A model generated the notes under the pieces. That model did not search any database, was not told where the DNA came from, and worked only from the letters and a program-made list of their open reading frames with translations. From UMGS1519 sp050951095 (GTDB taxonomy: Bacteria; Actinomycetota; Coriobacteriia; Coriobacteriales; Eggerthellaceae), in NCBI GenBank assembly GCA_050951095.1, contig JBMNIQ010000005.1, positions 1-64,000 of the forward strand: DNA of 64,000 nt, written 5' to 3'. Shown here piece by piece: positions 24,742 to 33,218 of this stretch. The position numbers and the translations under genes were made by a program. The first letter of the stretch is position 1; each line of letters starts with the position of its first letter.

Positions 24742-26022
24742 ATGGCAGTCGACCGTCACCCCCTGTGGAAAGACTTGGGCATGGACCTGGAAACGCATGA
24801 TCAGCTGTGCGAGGCCCTGCCGGCCGCGTTCGGCGATGTGTTCCTTTCCCAGGAGAACCGTCCCGAGGCCATGGCGTTCTGGGATATGGTGGCCGCAGAT
24901 GTGCACGGCATCCGCCCGGCAGAGCTGGTGGAGGCGCAGAAGAACGGCCAGAAGGTCTTCGGCACGTTCTGCACGTACGTGCCGGACGAGGTGGTCATCG
25001 CGTGCGACGGCATCGTCACGGGCCTGTGCGGCGGCTCGCAGTTCTGGGTGCCCGACGGCGAGAAGTACCTGCCGGCGGATATGTGCCCGCTGATCAAGGC
25101 GTCGCTGGGCGCGCGCATGGGCCGCACGTGCCCGTTCTTCCGCATCGTGGACGAGATCGTGGGCGAGACCACGTGCGATGGCAAGAAGAAGATGTACGAG
25201 ATCCTGGCAACGGACGTTCCCATGCACATCATGGAGCTGCCGCAGATGAAGCGCCCGAAGGACGTGGCCGCGTATGCCGACGAGATCGCGCTGCTCGGCC
25301 AGAATGTCGAAGAGGTCACGGGCAAGCAGCTCACGGCCGAGAACCTGGCGCAGGCCATCGTGGTCATCAACAACCGCCGCCGTGCGCTGCAGCGCGTATA
25401 CGAGACGCGCAAGAACCCGGACGTCATCCCCATCTCCGGCACGGATGCGCTGCTGATGATGCAGATCGCGTTCTTCGACGACCCCGTGCGCTGCGCCGAG
25501 ATGGCGAACAAGCTGGCGGACGAGCTGGAGCAGCGCCTGGCGGACGGCGTCAGCGTGTTCCCGAAGGGCACGAAGCGCATCCTGCTCACCGGCACGCCGC
25601 TGGCCATTCCGAACTGGAAGCTGCACCACATCATCGAGACGAGCGGCGCGGCCATCGTCTGCGAGGAGAACTGCACGGGAACGAAGTTCTTCACGAACCT
25701 GGTGGACGAGGACAAGACGACGCTGGAAGACCAGTTCCAGGCGCTGGCGGAGCGCTACATGAAGATCAACTGCGCATGCTTCACGCCGAACACGGCGCGC
25801 ATCGACGAGGTACTGCAGCTGGCGCGCGACTACCAGGTGGACGGCGTCATCAACACGAACCTGAAGTTCTGCACCACGTTCAAGACGGAGGCGCCGGCGC
25901 TGGAGAAGGTGCTGGAGGAAAACGGCATCCCGGTGCTGGACATCGAGACGGACTACACGGACAACGACGCGGAGCAGCTGCGCACGCGCGTCGAGGCGTT
26001 CGTGGAGATGCTCGGCGAATAG
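24742..26022 (+). CDS. 2-Hydroxyacyl-CoA dehydratase-like double-cubane cluster protein
   Basis: The protein has 426 residues. It belongs to the HgdB/HgdD (2-hydroxyacyl-CoA dehydratase D) superfamily. In length and layout it resembles the single-subunit double-cubane cluster proteins (YjiM/DCCP), which hold an [Fe8S9] cluster and reduce small substrates using ATP-driven electrons. Candidate cluster cysteines are in FGTFCTYVPDE, VTGLCGGSQF, ADMCPLIKAS, RTCPFFR, ETTCDGKK and CEENCTGTKF. The strong TAAGGAGG site is eight bases before the ATG at 24742. Its activase is encoded at 28759-29496, with four small selenium-linked genes between. The substrate is unknown. Confidence 0.85.
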   Translation: MAVDRHPLWKDLGMDLETHDQLCEALPAAFGDVFLSQENRPEAMAFWDMVAADVHGIRPAELVEAQKNGQKVFGTFCTYVPDEVVIACDGIVTGLCGGSQFWVPDGEKYLPADMCPLIKASLGARMGRTCPFFRIVDEIVGETTCDGKKKMYEILATDVPMHIMELPQMKRPKDVAAYADEIALLGQNVEEVTGKQLTAENLAQAIVVINNRRRALQRVYETRKNPDVIPISGTDALLMMQIAFFDDPVRCAEMANKLADELEQRLADGVSVFPKGTKRILLTGTPLAIPNWKLHHIIETSGAAIVCEENCTGTKFFTNLVDEDKTTLEDQFQALAERYMKINCACFTPNTARIDEVLQLARDYQVDGVINTNLKFCTTFKTEAPALEKVLEENGIPVLDIETDYTDNDAEQLRTRVEAFVEMLGE

Positions 26023-26142
26023 CCGGGCGCGCGGGCGCCGGCAGGCGGCGGGCGGACGGTGCGGCCACGCCGCGGCCGATTCGCTCCGCCTTCCGGCTGT
26101 TCGCGTAAACGGGCACGCATGCGAAGAAGGTACACTGGGCAC

Positions 26143-26460
26143 ATGGTTTCGGTTCACGACATGGAAGCGCGCATTTCCGCCGCGCAGGCGGCGAATCCGG
26201 GCAAGCGCATCGACTGCTATATGCTGTTCGACACGCATCTGGACGCGATGGCCCTGCACGAGGCGGCGCGGGCGCAGGGCATTCCGGCCCGCGTGTCAGC
26301 CACGCCGCGCCAGGCACGCGCATGCTGCGGCGTGGCGCTGCTGGTGATGGCGCCCGATGCGCCGGCGATTCTGGAGTTGGCACAGGATCAGAACCTGCCG
26401 TACGAGGACATGGTTGCGCTGCCGTGCCAGATCGACCCGCATCGCGACCGCTACTGCTAG
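26143..26460 (+). CDS. DUF3343 (putative Se/S carrier) protein, copy 1
   Basis: The protein has 105 residues. The DUF3343 pattern is visible as a MLFDTHLDAMALHEAARAQG start, IPARVSATPRQ, and a cysteine pair in ACCGVALLV; this family is named for possible selenium or sulfur carriage by the conserved Cys-Gly segment. It is small and cytoplasmic. It lies 120 bases after the dehydratase-like gene and 64 before yedF. The ATG at 26143 is used; AAGAAGG lies 12 bases upstream, and an ATG at 26161 is a less likely alternative. A paralogous copy sits at 28441. The function is inferred from family and context. Confidence 0.8.
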   Translation: MVSVHDMEARISAAQAANPGKRIDCYMLFDTHLDAMALHEAARAQGIPARVSATPRQARACCGVALLVMAPDAPAILELAQDQNLPYEDMVALPCQIDPHRDRYC

Positions 26461-26524
26461 ACTGCCGCCGGCTGCGCGCGGCTTTCCGCGGGCGGCCGGC
26501 TGCTGTGAGAGAAAGAAGGATTGC

Positions 26525-27115
26525 ATGGAACTGACAATCGATGCGATGGGCGACGCGTGCCCCATTCCCGTGGTGAAGACGAAGAAGGCCCTGGGCACCA
26601 TGGAGACCGGCACGGTCGAGACGCATGTGGACAACGAAACGGCCGTGCACAACTTGGAGAACCTGGCGGAAAGCCTGAAGTGCCAGGTGACGCATGAGCA
26701 GGTGGCCGAAAACGAGTATGTCGTGAAGCTGACGAAGACGGCGGACAGCGTGAGCGCCGATAGCGCGGAGGCCGGCGACGGCACGCGCGTCGTGGTCATT
26801 TCCAGCCAGTGCATGGGCACCGGCGACGACGAGCTGGGCGCGAAGCTGATGAAGGCCTTCGTGTTCTCGCTGACGCAGATGGATACGCTGCCCGACACCA
26901 TCCTGCTGTACAACGGCGGCGCGCATCTCAGCTGCGCGGGGTCGCCGGTGCTGGACGACCTGAAGGCGCTGGCGGATGCCGGCGTGGAGGTGCTGACGTG
27001 CGGCACGTGCCTGGCCCACTACGGCATCACGGACCAGCTTGCCGTGGGCGACGTCACGAACATGTACGTGATCGTGGAGAAGCAGCTGAAGGCCGGCGTC
27101 ACGGTCCGTCCGTAG
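26525..27115 (+). CDS. yedF: Selenium metabolism protein YedF
   Basis: The protein has 196 residues. The N-terminal TusA-like domain carries the sulfur-carrier motif GDACPIPVVKTKKAL, with the reactive Cys at residue 12. The C-terminal DsrE-like domain (about 90-196) has GTGDDELGAKLMKAF and cysteines in HLSCAGSP and LTCGTCLAHYG. The two-domain form is called YedF and is found with selD. It may bind and pass selenium or sulfur as persulfide or perselenide. AAGAAGGA lies four bases from the ATG at 26525. It is followed by a cysteine desulfurase, the likely donor (inference). Confidence 0.9.
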   Translation: MELTIDAMGDACPIPVVKTKKALGTMETGTVETHVDNETAVHNLENLAESLKCQVTHEQVAENEYVVKLTKTADSVSADSAEAGDGTRVVVISSQCMGTGDDELGAKLMKAFVFSLTQMDTLPDTILLYNGGAHLSCAGSPVLDDLKALADAGVEVLTCGTCLAHYGITDQLAVGDVTNMYVIVEKQLKAGVTVRP

Positions 27116-27285
27116 TCCGTAAGCTTTTACATTCCGCAAGCACCTGCAAAAAAGAATACGGGCGGAAGCGCGCCCGGTACCGCAACCGGGCGTTCGCGTC
27201 CGCCTTTGCATATGCCCCTGCGCTGCGCGCGTACGTTCTGCGGGGCGCTTTCGCAGGGCAGCGCGCGTGCCGGAAAGGAGAAGGC

Positions 27286-28440
27286 GTGATCTATTTCGAC
27301 AATGCGGCCACGACGATGTTGAAGCCGCCGACCGTGGCGCAGGCCGTGGCGCAGGCCATCGACACGTTCGGCGGCGTGGGGCGCGGCGCGCACGAGGCGT
27401 CCCTTTCGGCCGATGTCGCCGTGTACAGATGCCGCCAGGCCCTGGCGCAGCTGTTCAACGCGCCCGATGTCCGCCGCGTGACGTTCGCGCTGAATGTCAC
27501 GGAGGCGCTCAACGCGCTCATCGCCGGTGCGCTGCACCGGGGCGACCACGCCATCACCACGGCGGCTTCGCATAATTCCGTCCTGCGCCCGCTCTACCGC
27601 AAGCAGGCAGAGGAGGGCGTGGAGCTCTCCATACTGCCGGTGGCGCCGGATGCGCATATCGACCTGGATGCATACGAGCGCCTGTTCCGTCCGAACACGA
27701 AGCTGGCGGTGGTCACGCATGCCTCGAACCTCACCGGCGACATCTACGATGTGGCCGCCATGGCGCGCATCGCCCACGAGCACGGCGCGCTGTTCGCCAT
27801 CGACGCCGCCCAGACTGCCGGTGCGGTTCCCATCGACATGCAGGCCCAGGGCATCGACGTGGTGGCGTTCACGGGCCATAAGAGCCTGTTCGGGCCGCAG
27901 GGCACGGGCGGCATGGCGCTCATGCCGGATGTGGAGCTGCCCAGCTTCAAGGTGGGCGGATCCGGTACGCACAGCTATGACCGGGAGCATCCGTCGTTCT
28001 ACCCGGAGCATATGGAGGCGGGCACGCTGAACGGCCACGGCATCGCCGGCCTGCTTGCCGGTGTCACGTACATCCAGGAGACGGGCGTGCAGGCCATCGC
28101 GCACAAGACGGCGGCGCTCACGAGCCGTTTCGAACAGGGCGTGCGCGACATTCCCGGCGTGCGCATCTACGGCGGCCATGGCGGCGTGGGGCGCACCGGC
28201 ATCGTGGCGCTGAATATCGGCGATCTCGATTCCGCGCAGGTGTCCGATGCCCTGAATTTCGAGTACGGCATCTGCACGCGTCCCGGCGCCCATTGCGCGC
28301 CGCTCATGCACGAGGCCCTGGGCACGGATGCGCAGGGCGCCGTGCGCTTCAGCTTCTCGCATTTCAACACGGAAGACGAAATCGATACGGGCATCCGGGC
28401 GGTTGCGGAGATCGCGGCCGGCTTCGAGGTGGGCGAATAG
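27286..28440 (+). CDS. Cysteine desulfurase-family protein (aminotransferase class V)
   Basis: The protein has 384 residues. It is a PLP fold type I enzyme with YFDNAATTMLKPP at the N-terminus, the Schiff-base Lys in VAFTGHKSLFGPQG, and a Cys in EYGICTRPGAHCAPL near the C-terminus. It resembles the TIGR01977 group, cysteine desulfurase-like proteins often found beside selD. It would take sulfur from cysteine or selenium from selenocysteine. The GTG at 27286 is used because AAAGGAG lies five bases upstream; no ATG fits. The stop abuts the ATG of the next gene, so translation is coupled. A small hairpin in the preceding 170 bases is the only other item seen. Confidence 0.9.
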   Translation: MIYFDNAATTMLKPPTVAQAVAQAIDTFGGVGRGAHEASLSADVAVYRCRQALAQLFNAPDVRRVTFALNVTEALNALIAGALHRGDHAITTAASHNSVLRPLYRKQAEEGVELSILPVAPDAHIDLDAYERLFRPNTKLAVVTHASNLTGDIYDVAAMARIAHEHGALFAIDAAQTAGAVPIDMQAQGIDVVAFTGHKSLFGPQGTGGMALMPDVELPSFKVGGSGTHSYDREHPSFYPEHMEAGTLNGHGIAGLLAGVTYIQETGVQAIAHKTAALTSRFEQGVRDIPGVRIYGGHGGVGRTGIVALNIGDLDSAQVSDALNFEYGICTRPGAHCAPLMHEALGTDAQGAVRFSFSHFNTEDEIDTGIRAVAEIAAGFEVGE

Positions 28441-28692
28441 ATGGGCACCATGAGGATCAGGACGCCGAAGGTCGTCATCACGTTCGCCACGACGGCCGAT
28501 GCCATGGCCATCGAGGCGGCGGCGAAGGAGCATGACGACGTGCCGGGCCGTATGATCCCCGTGCCCTCGGCCATAGATGCCGGCTGCGGATTCGCCTGGC
28601 GCTGCGAGCCGGACCAGGAGCCGGCGCTGTTCGACGCCATGGCACGGTACGGCCTGGCATACGAAGGGCGCTTCGAGGTGCCCATGTACTGA
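28441..28692 (+). CDS. DUF3343 (putative Se/S carrier) protein, copy 2
   Basis: The protein has 83 residues. It has the same family pattern as the copy at 26143, with ITFATTADAMAIEAAAKEH, the basic stretch ending IPVPSAIDAGCGFAWRC and the LFDAMARYGLAYEGRFEV end. The Cys-Gly motif is AGCGF. The ATG at 28441 follows the TAG of the cysteine desulfurase with no gap. Two distinct DUF3343 proteins in one operon suggest separate steps or partners. A carrier function for selenium or sulfur is inferred from family and neighbours only. Confidence 0.75.
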   Translation: MGTMRIRTPKVVITFATTADAMAIEAAAKEHDDVPGRMIPVPSAIDAGCGFAWRCEPDQEPALFDAMARYGLAYEGRFEVPMY

Positions 28693-28758
28693 GAAGCGTG
28701 CCGGACAACCGCCTCCCGCCGGACGGGCGGAAGGGCGCGGACGGAAGGGGAGAGCATC

Positions 28759-29496
28759 ATGCAGGTGGGATTGGACATCGGCTCGACGATGACGAAGTGC
28801 GTCGTGATGGACGGCGGGGAGATACGCACCGCCATCCTGACGCCGACGGGCTTCAGCAGCGTCGACACGGCCGACCGGGTAGCGGCAGAGCTGGCGCAGC
28901 GCGGCTATGACGTGCACGAGCTGCCCGTGGTGGCTACCGGCTACGGCCGCATTGCCGTGCCGTATGCCACAAAGAAGGTCACGGAAATCACGTGCCACGG
29001 GCGGGGCGCCACGTATCTGTTCGGACCGGAGGGCATCGTGCTCGATGTGGGCGGCCAGGATACGAAGGTCATCCAGCTTGCGGACGGCAAGGTGAAGAAG
29101 TTCCTGATGAACGACAAGTGCTCCGCGGGCACCGGCAAATTCCTGGAGGTCATGGCGAACCGCATGGGCGTCTCGCAGCAGCAGTTGGCCGATCTTGCCG
29201 CGAAGGGGGAGCCGACCACCATCTCCAGCATGTGCACGGTCTTCGCGGAATCCGAGGTGATCTCGCTTGTCGGGCGCGGCGAGCCGCTGGAGAACATCGC
29301 GAACGGCGTCATCGAATCCGTGGTGGGCCGCGTGTGCGGGCTTGCGAATCAGGTGCGCGGGGAGAAGTACTTCCTTACCGGCGGACTCTGCGAGAACGAG
29401 TACGTCATCGGGCGTCTGGCCGCGACGCTGGGAAAGCCGGTCGTCAGCCGTCCGGAGGCGCGCTACGCCGGCGCCATCGGGGCGGCGCTCAGCTAG
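28759..29496 (+). CDS. 2-Hydroxyacyl-CoA dehydratase activator-type ATPase
   Basis: The protein has 245 residues, an ASKHA-fold ATPase (HgdC/DCCP reductase family). Nucleotide-binding segments GLDIGSTMTKCV, LDVGGQDTKVI and TGGLCENEYV are present. The two cysteines expected to share a [4Fe-4S] cluster across the dimer are in NDKCSAGTGKF and SSMCTVFAESEV. It would use ATP to inject low-potential electrons into the double-cubane enzyme encoded at 24742. GGGGAGAG lies upstream of the ATG at 28759. It is the last gene of the operon, with a terminator hairpin downstream. Confidence 0.93.
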   Translation: MQVGLDIGSTMTKCVVMDGGEIRTAILTPTGFSSVDTADRVAAELAQRGYDVHELPVVATGYGRIAVPYATKKVTEITCHGRGATYLFGPEGIVLDVGGQDTKVIQLADGKVKKFLMNDKCSAGTGKFLEVMANRMGVSQQQLADLAAKGEPTTISSMCTVFAESEVISLVGRGEPLENIANGVIESVVGRVCGLANQVRGEKYFLTGGLCENEYVIGRLAATLGKPVVSRPEARYAGAIGAALS

Positions 29497-29588
29497 GCGG
29501 GGGAACGGGAGCTGCGGGCCTGTGCGAATGGCGCGACGGCCGGGCGACGTGAGCAGATGCCGCGTCCGCCTGCGTCGCATACGCACGA

Positions 29589-29626
29589 ACGGCGGGGCCG
29601 CGCCGGCATAGCGCCGCGCCCGCCGT
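29589..29626. terminator. Hairpin between convergent activase and selD genes
   Basis: ACGGCGGG (29589-29596) pairs perfectly with CCCGCCGT (29619-29626), and the GC-rich interior can pair further. It lies between two convergent genes and may act on both strands. No T run is seen. Confidence 0.5.
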
Positions 29627-29635
29627 CCGCGCGCG

Positions 29636-30790
29636 TCAGCGCAGGAAGATGAATCCGGCCGGTCCGTCCACCACTTCGCCGATGCGGGCCGGCGGGCGCC
29701 CGGCAATGTCCTCGAATGCCTGCGCGAACGTATCGGCCTCGTGGGGAGCGACGGCTACCAGCAGGCCGCCGCTGGTCTGCGGATCGCAGATCACGCCCAT
29801 GCGGTTGTCGTATTCCTGCGGGTCCAGCACGCCGCGTTTCACGAACGGCGACGCCCACTTGATGATCTCGAACGACCGCCCCGGCCGGCAGTAATCGCAC
29901 GAGTATTCGTACACGCCGTCGAACAGCGGCAGCGCCTCCCAGTTCAGGCGCGCCGCCACGCCGCTGGGTTCCAGCATCTCGTGCAGGTGCCCGGCCAGGC
30001 CGAAGCCGGTCACGTCCGTTGCGGCGTGCGGATGGATGCGCTTCATGGCATCCGCGCCCTTCTTGTTCAGCTCCATCATGGCCTCGACAACCGGGCGGAT
30101 GCTCTCATCCGTCTCCAGGCCCGCGCGGAAAGCGGAATTCTTGATGCCGATGCCCAGCGGCTTCGTGTAGAACAGCGCATCGCCGGCCTGCGCACCTGTG
30201 TTCCGAATGATTTTCTCAGGGTCTACCAGGCCGAATACGGACAGGCCGTATTTCGGCTCGTCGTCGTCGATGGAATGGCCGCCCGCCACGAACGCTCCCG
30301 CTTCCGTGACCTTGTCCGATCCGCCGCGCATGACGTCGGCTACCACGTCCGTGCCTAGCCATACGGGGAAGGCAAGGATGTTCAGGGCCGTGACGGGCCG
30401 GGCCCCCATGGCGAACACGTCGGACAGCGCATTCGCGGCCGCCACGCATCCGAATTCGTAGGGGTCGTCCACCACCGGCGTGAAGAAATCCAGCGTCAAC
30501 ACGGCCGCCATATCGTCGTCGAGGCGATAGACGGCGGCGTCGTCGCTCGTGTCGAACCCCAGCAGCAGCTCGGGGTCGGCGGCCGGTGCGATCTTGCTCA
30601 TTATCTCCTGGAGGTCACCCGGACTCCATTTCGCTGCTCAACCGCCCTTCTCCGTCAGATGCATCAGGCGGATCTGCCCGTTCGCATCGCGCACGGGCTT
30701 GTGCGGCTTGATGGCGCAGCTGGAATGTGCGGCGTCGTTGCGCGCGGCCTGCGAATGCCCCTTCGAAGCGGGCTGTGCGTTCTGTGCCAT
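29636..30790 (-). CDS. selD: Selenophosphate synthetase SelD, itself a selenoprotein
   Basis: The protein has 384 residues including Sec51, encoded by TGA at 30638-30640. Gene callers would start at ATG 30601 and miss the catalytic N-terminus. Reading through the TGA from ATG 30790 (with AAAGGAGG upstream) gives HLTEKGG-U-AAKWSPGDLQEI, matching the LTxxxxxGG(C/U)AAKxxPxxL active-site segment of SelD, then GFDTSDDAAVYRL and GHSIDDDEPKYGL. SelD makes selenophosphate from selenide and ATP. The C-terminal domain (CDPQTSGGLLVA) is intact. A SECIS hairpin follows the UGA. The His/Ala-rich first 40 residues are an extra tail. No other frame change is needed. Confidence 0.93.
30609..30640 (-). promoter_or_regulatory. 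SECIS hairpin in selD mRNA
   Basis: On the minus strand the UGA (30638-30640) is followed after nine bases by a hairpin at 30609-30628: UGGAG paired with CUCCA, continued by a two-pair UC/GA extension with one bulged C, closing a CGGGU loop. The distance and size fit a bacterial SECIS element read by SelB. It is less close to the E. coli fdhF element than the one in fdnG. Confidence 0.65.
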
Positions 30791-30841
30791 GGGATGCCTC
30801 CTTTCGAGAAGCGGGGTGGACGGATGCGCTGCCGCGGCGCC

Positions 30842-31315
30842 TCAGTGGCCGCCGCCGGCCGTCATCTTAACGGCATGCTCCAGCTGGTCGGCAATGGCCT
30901 CCCAGTTCTCGCGCGCAGCCTTCTCGCTGCCGGGCAGGTTCACGACCAGCGTGCGTCCGCGCTGCATGCACGCGGCGCGCGACAGCATGGCGCGCCCGGT
31001 CTTCGTCAGCGAATACGCGCGCATGGCCTCGGCGATGCCGGGCACGTCGCGGTCGCATGCGTCCTGCGTGGCCTCGACGGTCACATCGCGGTACGAAAGG
31101 CCGCTGCCGCCGCATGTCAGCACGATGTCCACATCCGGGTCGTCGGCTGCCTGGGCAATGGCGAGCGCGATGTCCATGCGCTCGTCGCGGCAGAGAACGC
31201 GGTCGTCCACGTTCCAACCGCGTGCGGTAATCAGCTCTTCGAGTGCGGCGCCGGCCGTGTCCTGCTCGAACGAGCGCGTGTCGGAACACGTGATGATGGC
31301 GAATGAGAGATCCAT
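30842..31315 (-). CDS. mog: Molybdopterin adenylyltransferase (MogA/MoaB family)
   Basis: The protein has 157 residues. It has the MoaB/MogA fold, with ITCSDTRS at the N-terminus, the LTCGGSGLSYRDVTVEAT segment (normally GGTG, here GGSG) and VVNLPGSEKAARENW near the C-terminus. It adenylates molybdopterin before molybdenum insertion. Its start at 31315 overlaps the moaC stop by one base (TAATG), so translation is coupled. Whether it behaves as MogA or MoaB cannot be told. Confidence 0.9.
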   Translation of the reverse strand: MDLSFAIITCSDTRSFEQDTAGAALEELITARGWNVDDRVLCRDERMDIALAIAQAADDPDVDIVLTCGGSGLSYRDVTVEATQDACDRDVPGIAEAMRAYSLTKTGRAMLSRAACMQRGRTLVVNLPGSEKAARENWEAIADQLEHAVKMTAGGGH

Positions 31316-31938
31316 TATGCCTCCTCGGAACGTTCGCCGGCAGTGCCGCCGCCGGGTTTTGCGGGCACGCCGTTTCCCGTGGGGAAGGGCGCGGTCTTGA
31401 AGCTGCGCTCCCACAGGCCGGACTTGCCGCCGGACTTGCGCAGCAGGCGCACCGGTCCGATCTCCATGCCGCGGTCCACGGCCTTGCACATATCGTAGAT
31501 GGTCAGGCATGCAACGGACGCGGCCGTGAGCGCTTCCATTTCGATGCCGGTCTTGTCGCAGACGACGCATGAGGCCGTTGCGCGCACGCCGCAGCGGCCG
31601 CCTTCCGCCGTGAAGTCGACGGGCTCCAAGTCCACCTGCACATGCGTCAGGTTCAACGGGTGGCACAGCGGGATGAGGTCGCTCGTATGCTTTGCGGCCA
31701 TGATGCCGGCGATGCGCGCGACGGCGAACACGTCGCCCTTCGGCGCCGTGCCGTCCACGATCATGTCCAGCGTGGTGCGCTCCATGAAGATATAGCCCTC
31801 TACCAGGGCTTCGCGATCCGTATCGGCCTTCGCGCCCACATCCACCATATTGGCGTGGCCGTGGGCGTCGAGATGCGTCAGCTTCCGGGCGGGCGCCGGG
31901 GCGGCGCCCGCGCCGGCGGTATCATTCGGTGCGGACAT
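31315..31938 (-). CDS. moaC: Cyclic pyranopterin monophosphate synthase MoaC
   Basis: The protein has 207 residues. The family core is present: MVDVGAKADTDREA, KHTSDLIPLCHPLNLTHV, GIEMEALTAASVACLTIYDMCKAVDRGM, with the catalytic Lys near LLRKSGGKSG. It makes cyclic pyranopterin monophosphate from the MoaA product. The N-terminus (residues 1-20) and the C-terminal tail of about 30 residues are Ala/Pro/Gly-rich extensions. Three genes moaA-moaC-mog lie head to tail on the minus strand with two-base and minus-one gaps. Confidence 0.96.
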   Translation of the reverse strand: MSAPNDTAGAGAAPAPARKLTHLDAHGHANMVDVGAKADTDREALVEGYIFMERTTLDMIVDGTAPKGDVFAVARIAGIMAAKHTSDLIPLCHPLNLTHVQVDLEPVDFTAEGGRCGVRATASCVVCDKTGIEMEALTAASVACLTIYDMCKAVDRGMEIGPVRLLRKSGGKSGLWERSFKTAPFPTGNGVPAKPGGGTAGERSEEA

Positions 31939-31940
31939 GG

Positions 31941-32948
31941 CTATCCTCCGATCTGGGACATATTCCGTTCCGTACCGACCTTCTCATAATGGTCGGCGGG
32001 TTTCAAATGTATCGCAGTATCGATGACGCGGGCCACATCGGCATCCGTGCCGGTCCGGAGCGCCTGCAGCACCGGGTATTCGCGGTCGCCGAACAGGCAC
32101 GGCCGAATCTTGCCGTCCGCCGTGACACGGATGCGGTTGCAATCGCCGCAGAAATGGTTCGACATGGGCGTGATGAAGCCCACGGTGCCCTGCGCGCCGG
32201 GAATGCGCCAGCTGTCGGCGGGTCCCCACGTGGCGGGCCGATGCGCGTCGTCGGCGGGTATGAGCGCGCCCAGCCCGTCTGCGACGAGCTGCTCGTCGAT
32301 GCGGGCGTGCAGCACGCTGCTGGGGATGATGTCGTCGGCGGTCCATCCGGTGCCGCCGCAGCCCACGTCGCCGATGGGCATGTACTCGATGAAGCGCACG
32401 TGGAGCGGGCGGTTCATCGTCATCTTCGCGAACGCGCCGAAATCCTGGTCCAGGCTCTTCACGGCCACGCAGTTGATCTTCACCGGGTCGAACCCGGCTT
32501 CCAGGGCGGCGTCGATGCCGTCCAGCGTATCCTGCAGCACGCCGCGCCGCGTGATGGCGGCGAACCGGTCGGGGTCCAGCGTGTCCAGCGAGATGTTCAC
32601 GCGCGTCAGCCCGGCGCGCTTCAGGGCCGCCGCCTTCTGGGGAAGCGCCGACCCGTTCGTGGTCAGGGCCACGGCTTCGATGCCGGGAATGGCCGCAAGT
32701 GCGGCAACGAGCTCTTCGATATGCTTGCGGGCAAGCGGCTCGCCGCCCGTCAGGCGGATATGGCGGATGCCGAAATCCGCGGCGGCGATGCGCGCCAGGC
32801 GCTCGATGTCGTCGTACGACAGCATCTCGTCGTGGCTGCGCAGCACGATGCCCTCCGGGGGCATGCAGTACACGCAGCGGAAGTTGCAGCGTTCGGTGAC
32901 GGAGATGCGCAGATAGTCTATCGTGCGCCCTAATGCGTCGCGGCTCAT
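31941..32948 (-). CDS. moaA: GTP 3',8-cyclase MoaA
   Basis: The protein has 335 residues. It is a radical SAM enzyme with CNFRCVYC (CX3CX2C) at about residue 23 and the C-terminal second cluster set CGDCNRIRV and CLFGD, the MoaA arrangement. It performs the first step of molybdenum cofactor synthesis from GTP. The ATG at 32948 has AAGGAGG five bases upstream, fixing the start; a much longer open frame upstream is not coding. The operon has a divergent partner, mobBA. The 270 bases between the two starts are AT-rich, but no promoter could be defended. Confidence 0.95.
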   Translation of the reverse strand: MSRDALGRTIDYLRISVTERCNFRCVYCMPPEGIVLRSHDEMLSYDDIERLARIAAADFGIRHIRLTGGEPLARKHIEELVAALAAIPGIEAVALTTNGSALPQKAAALKRAGLTRVNISLDTLDPDRFAAITRRGVLQDTLDGIDAALEAGFDPVKINCVAVKSLDQDFGAFAKMTMNRPLHVRFIEYMPIGDVGCGGTGWTADDIIPSSVLHARIDEQLVADGLGALIPADDAHRPATWGPADSWRIPGAQGTVGFITPMSNHFCGDCNRIRVTADGKIRPCLFGDREYPVLQALRTGTDADVARVIDTAIHLKPADHYEKVGTERNMSQIGG

Positions 32949-33218
32949 CGGGTCCTCCTTGTCCTTGCGCATGCAATGCCCGGGCGTGCTGCGCCCGCAT
33001 ATGTGCTGCGATTGTAGGGCAATTTCCGCAGCGGCATATCGATTTGTTCCCTCGGCGGTTGCATTTCGTCGAATTCGCATAGTATCCGCCTGGAATTGCT
33101 CTTTGTGAAGAATAATATAGAGACCGAATGCAACGAAGAGTGCCTGTCGACCGCAATGCGCTTCCTGCCGTACCGCCCGTGGACGGGCCGTGCCGGGATG
33201 CGCGAAGGAGGAAGCCCT

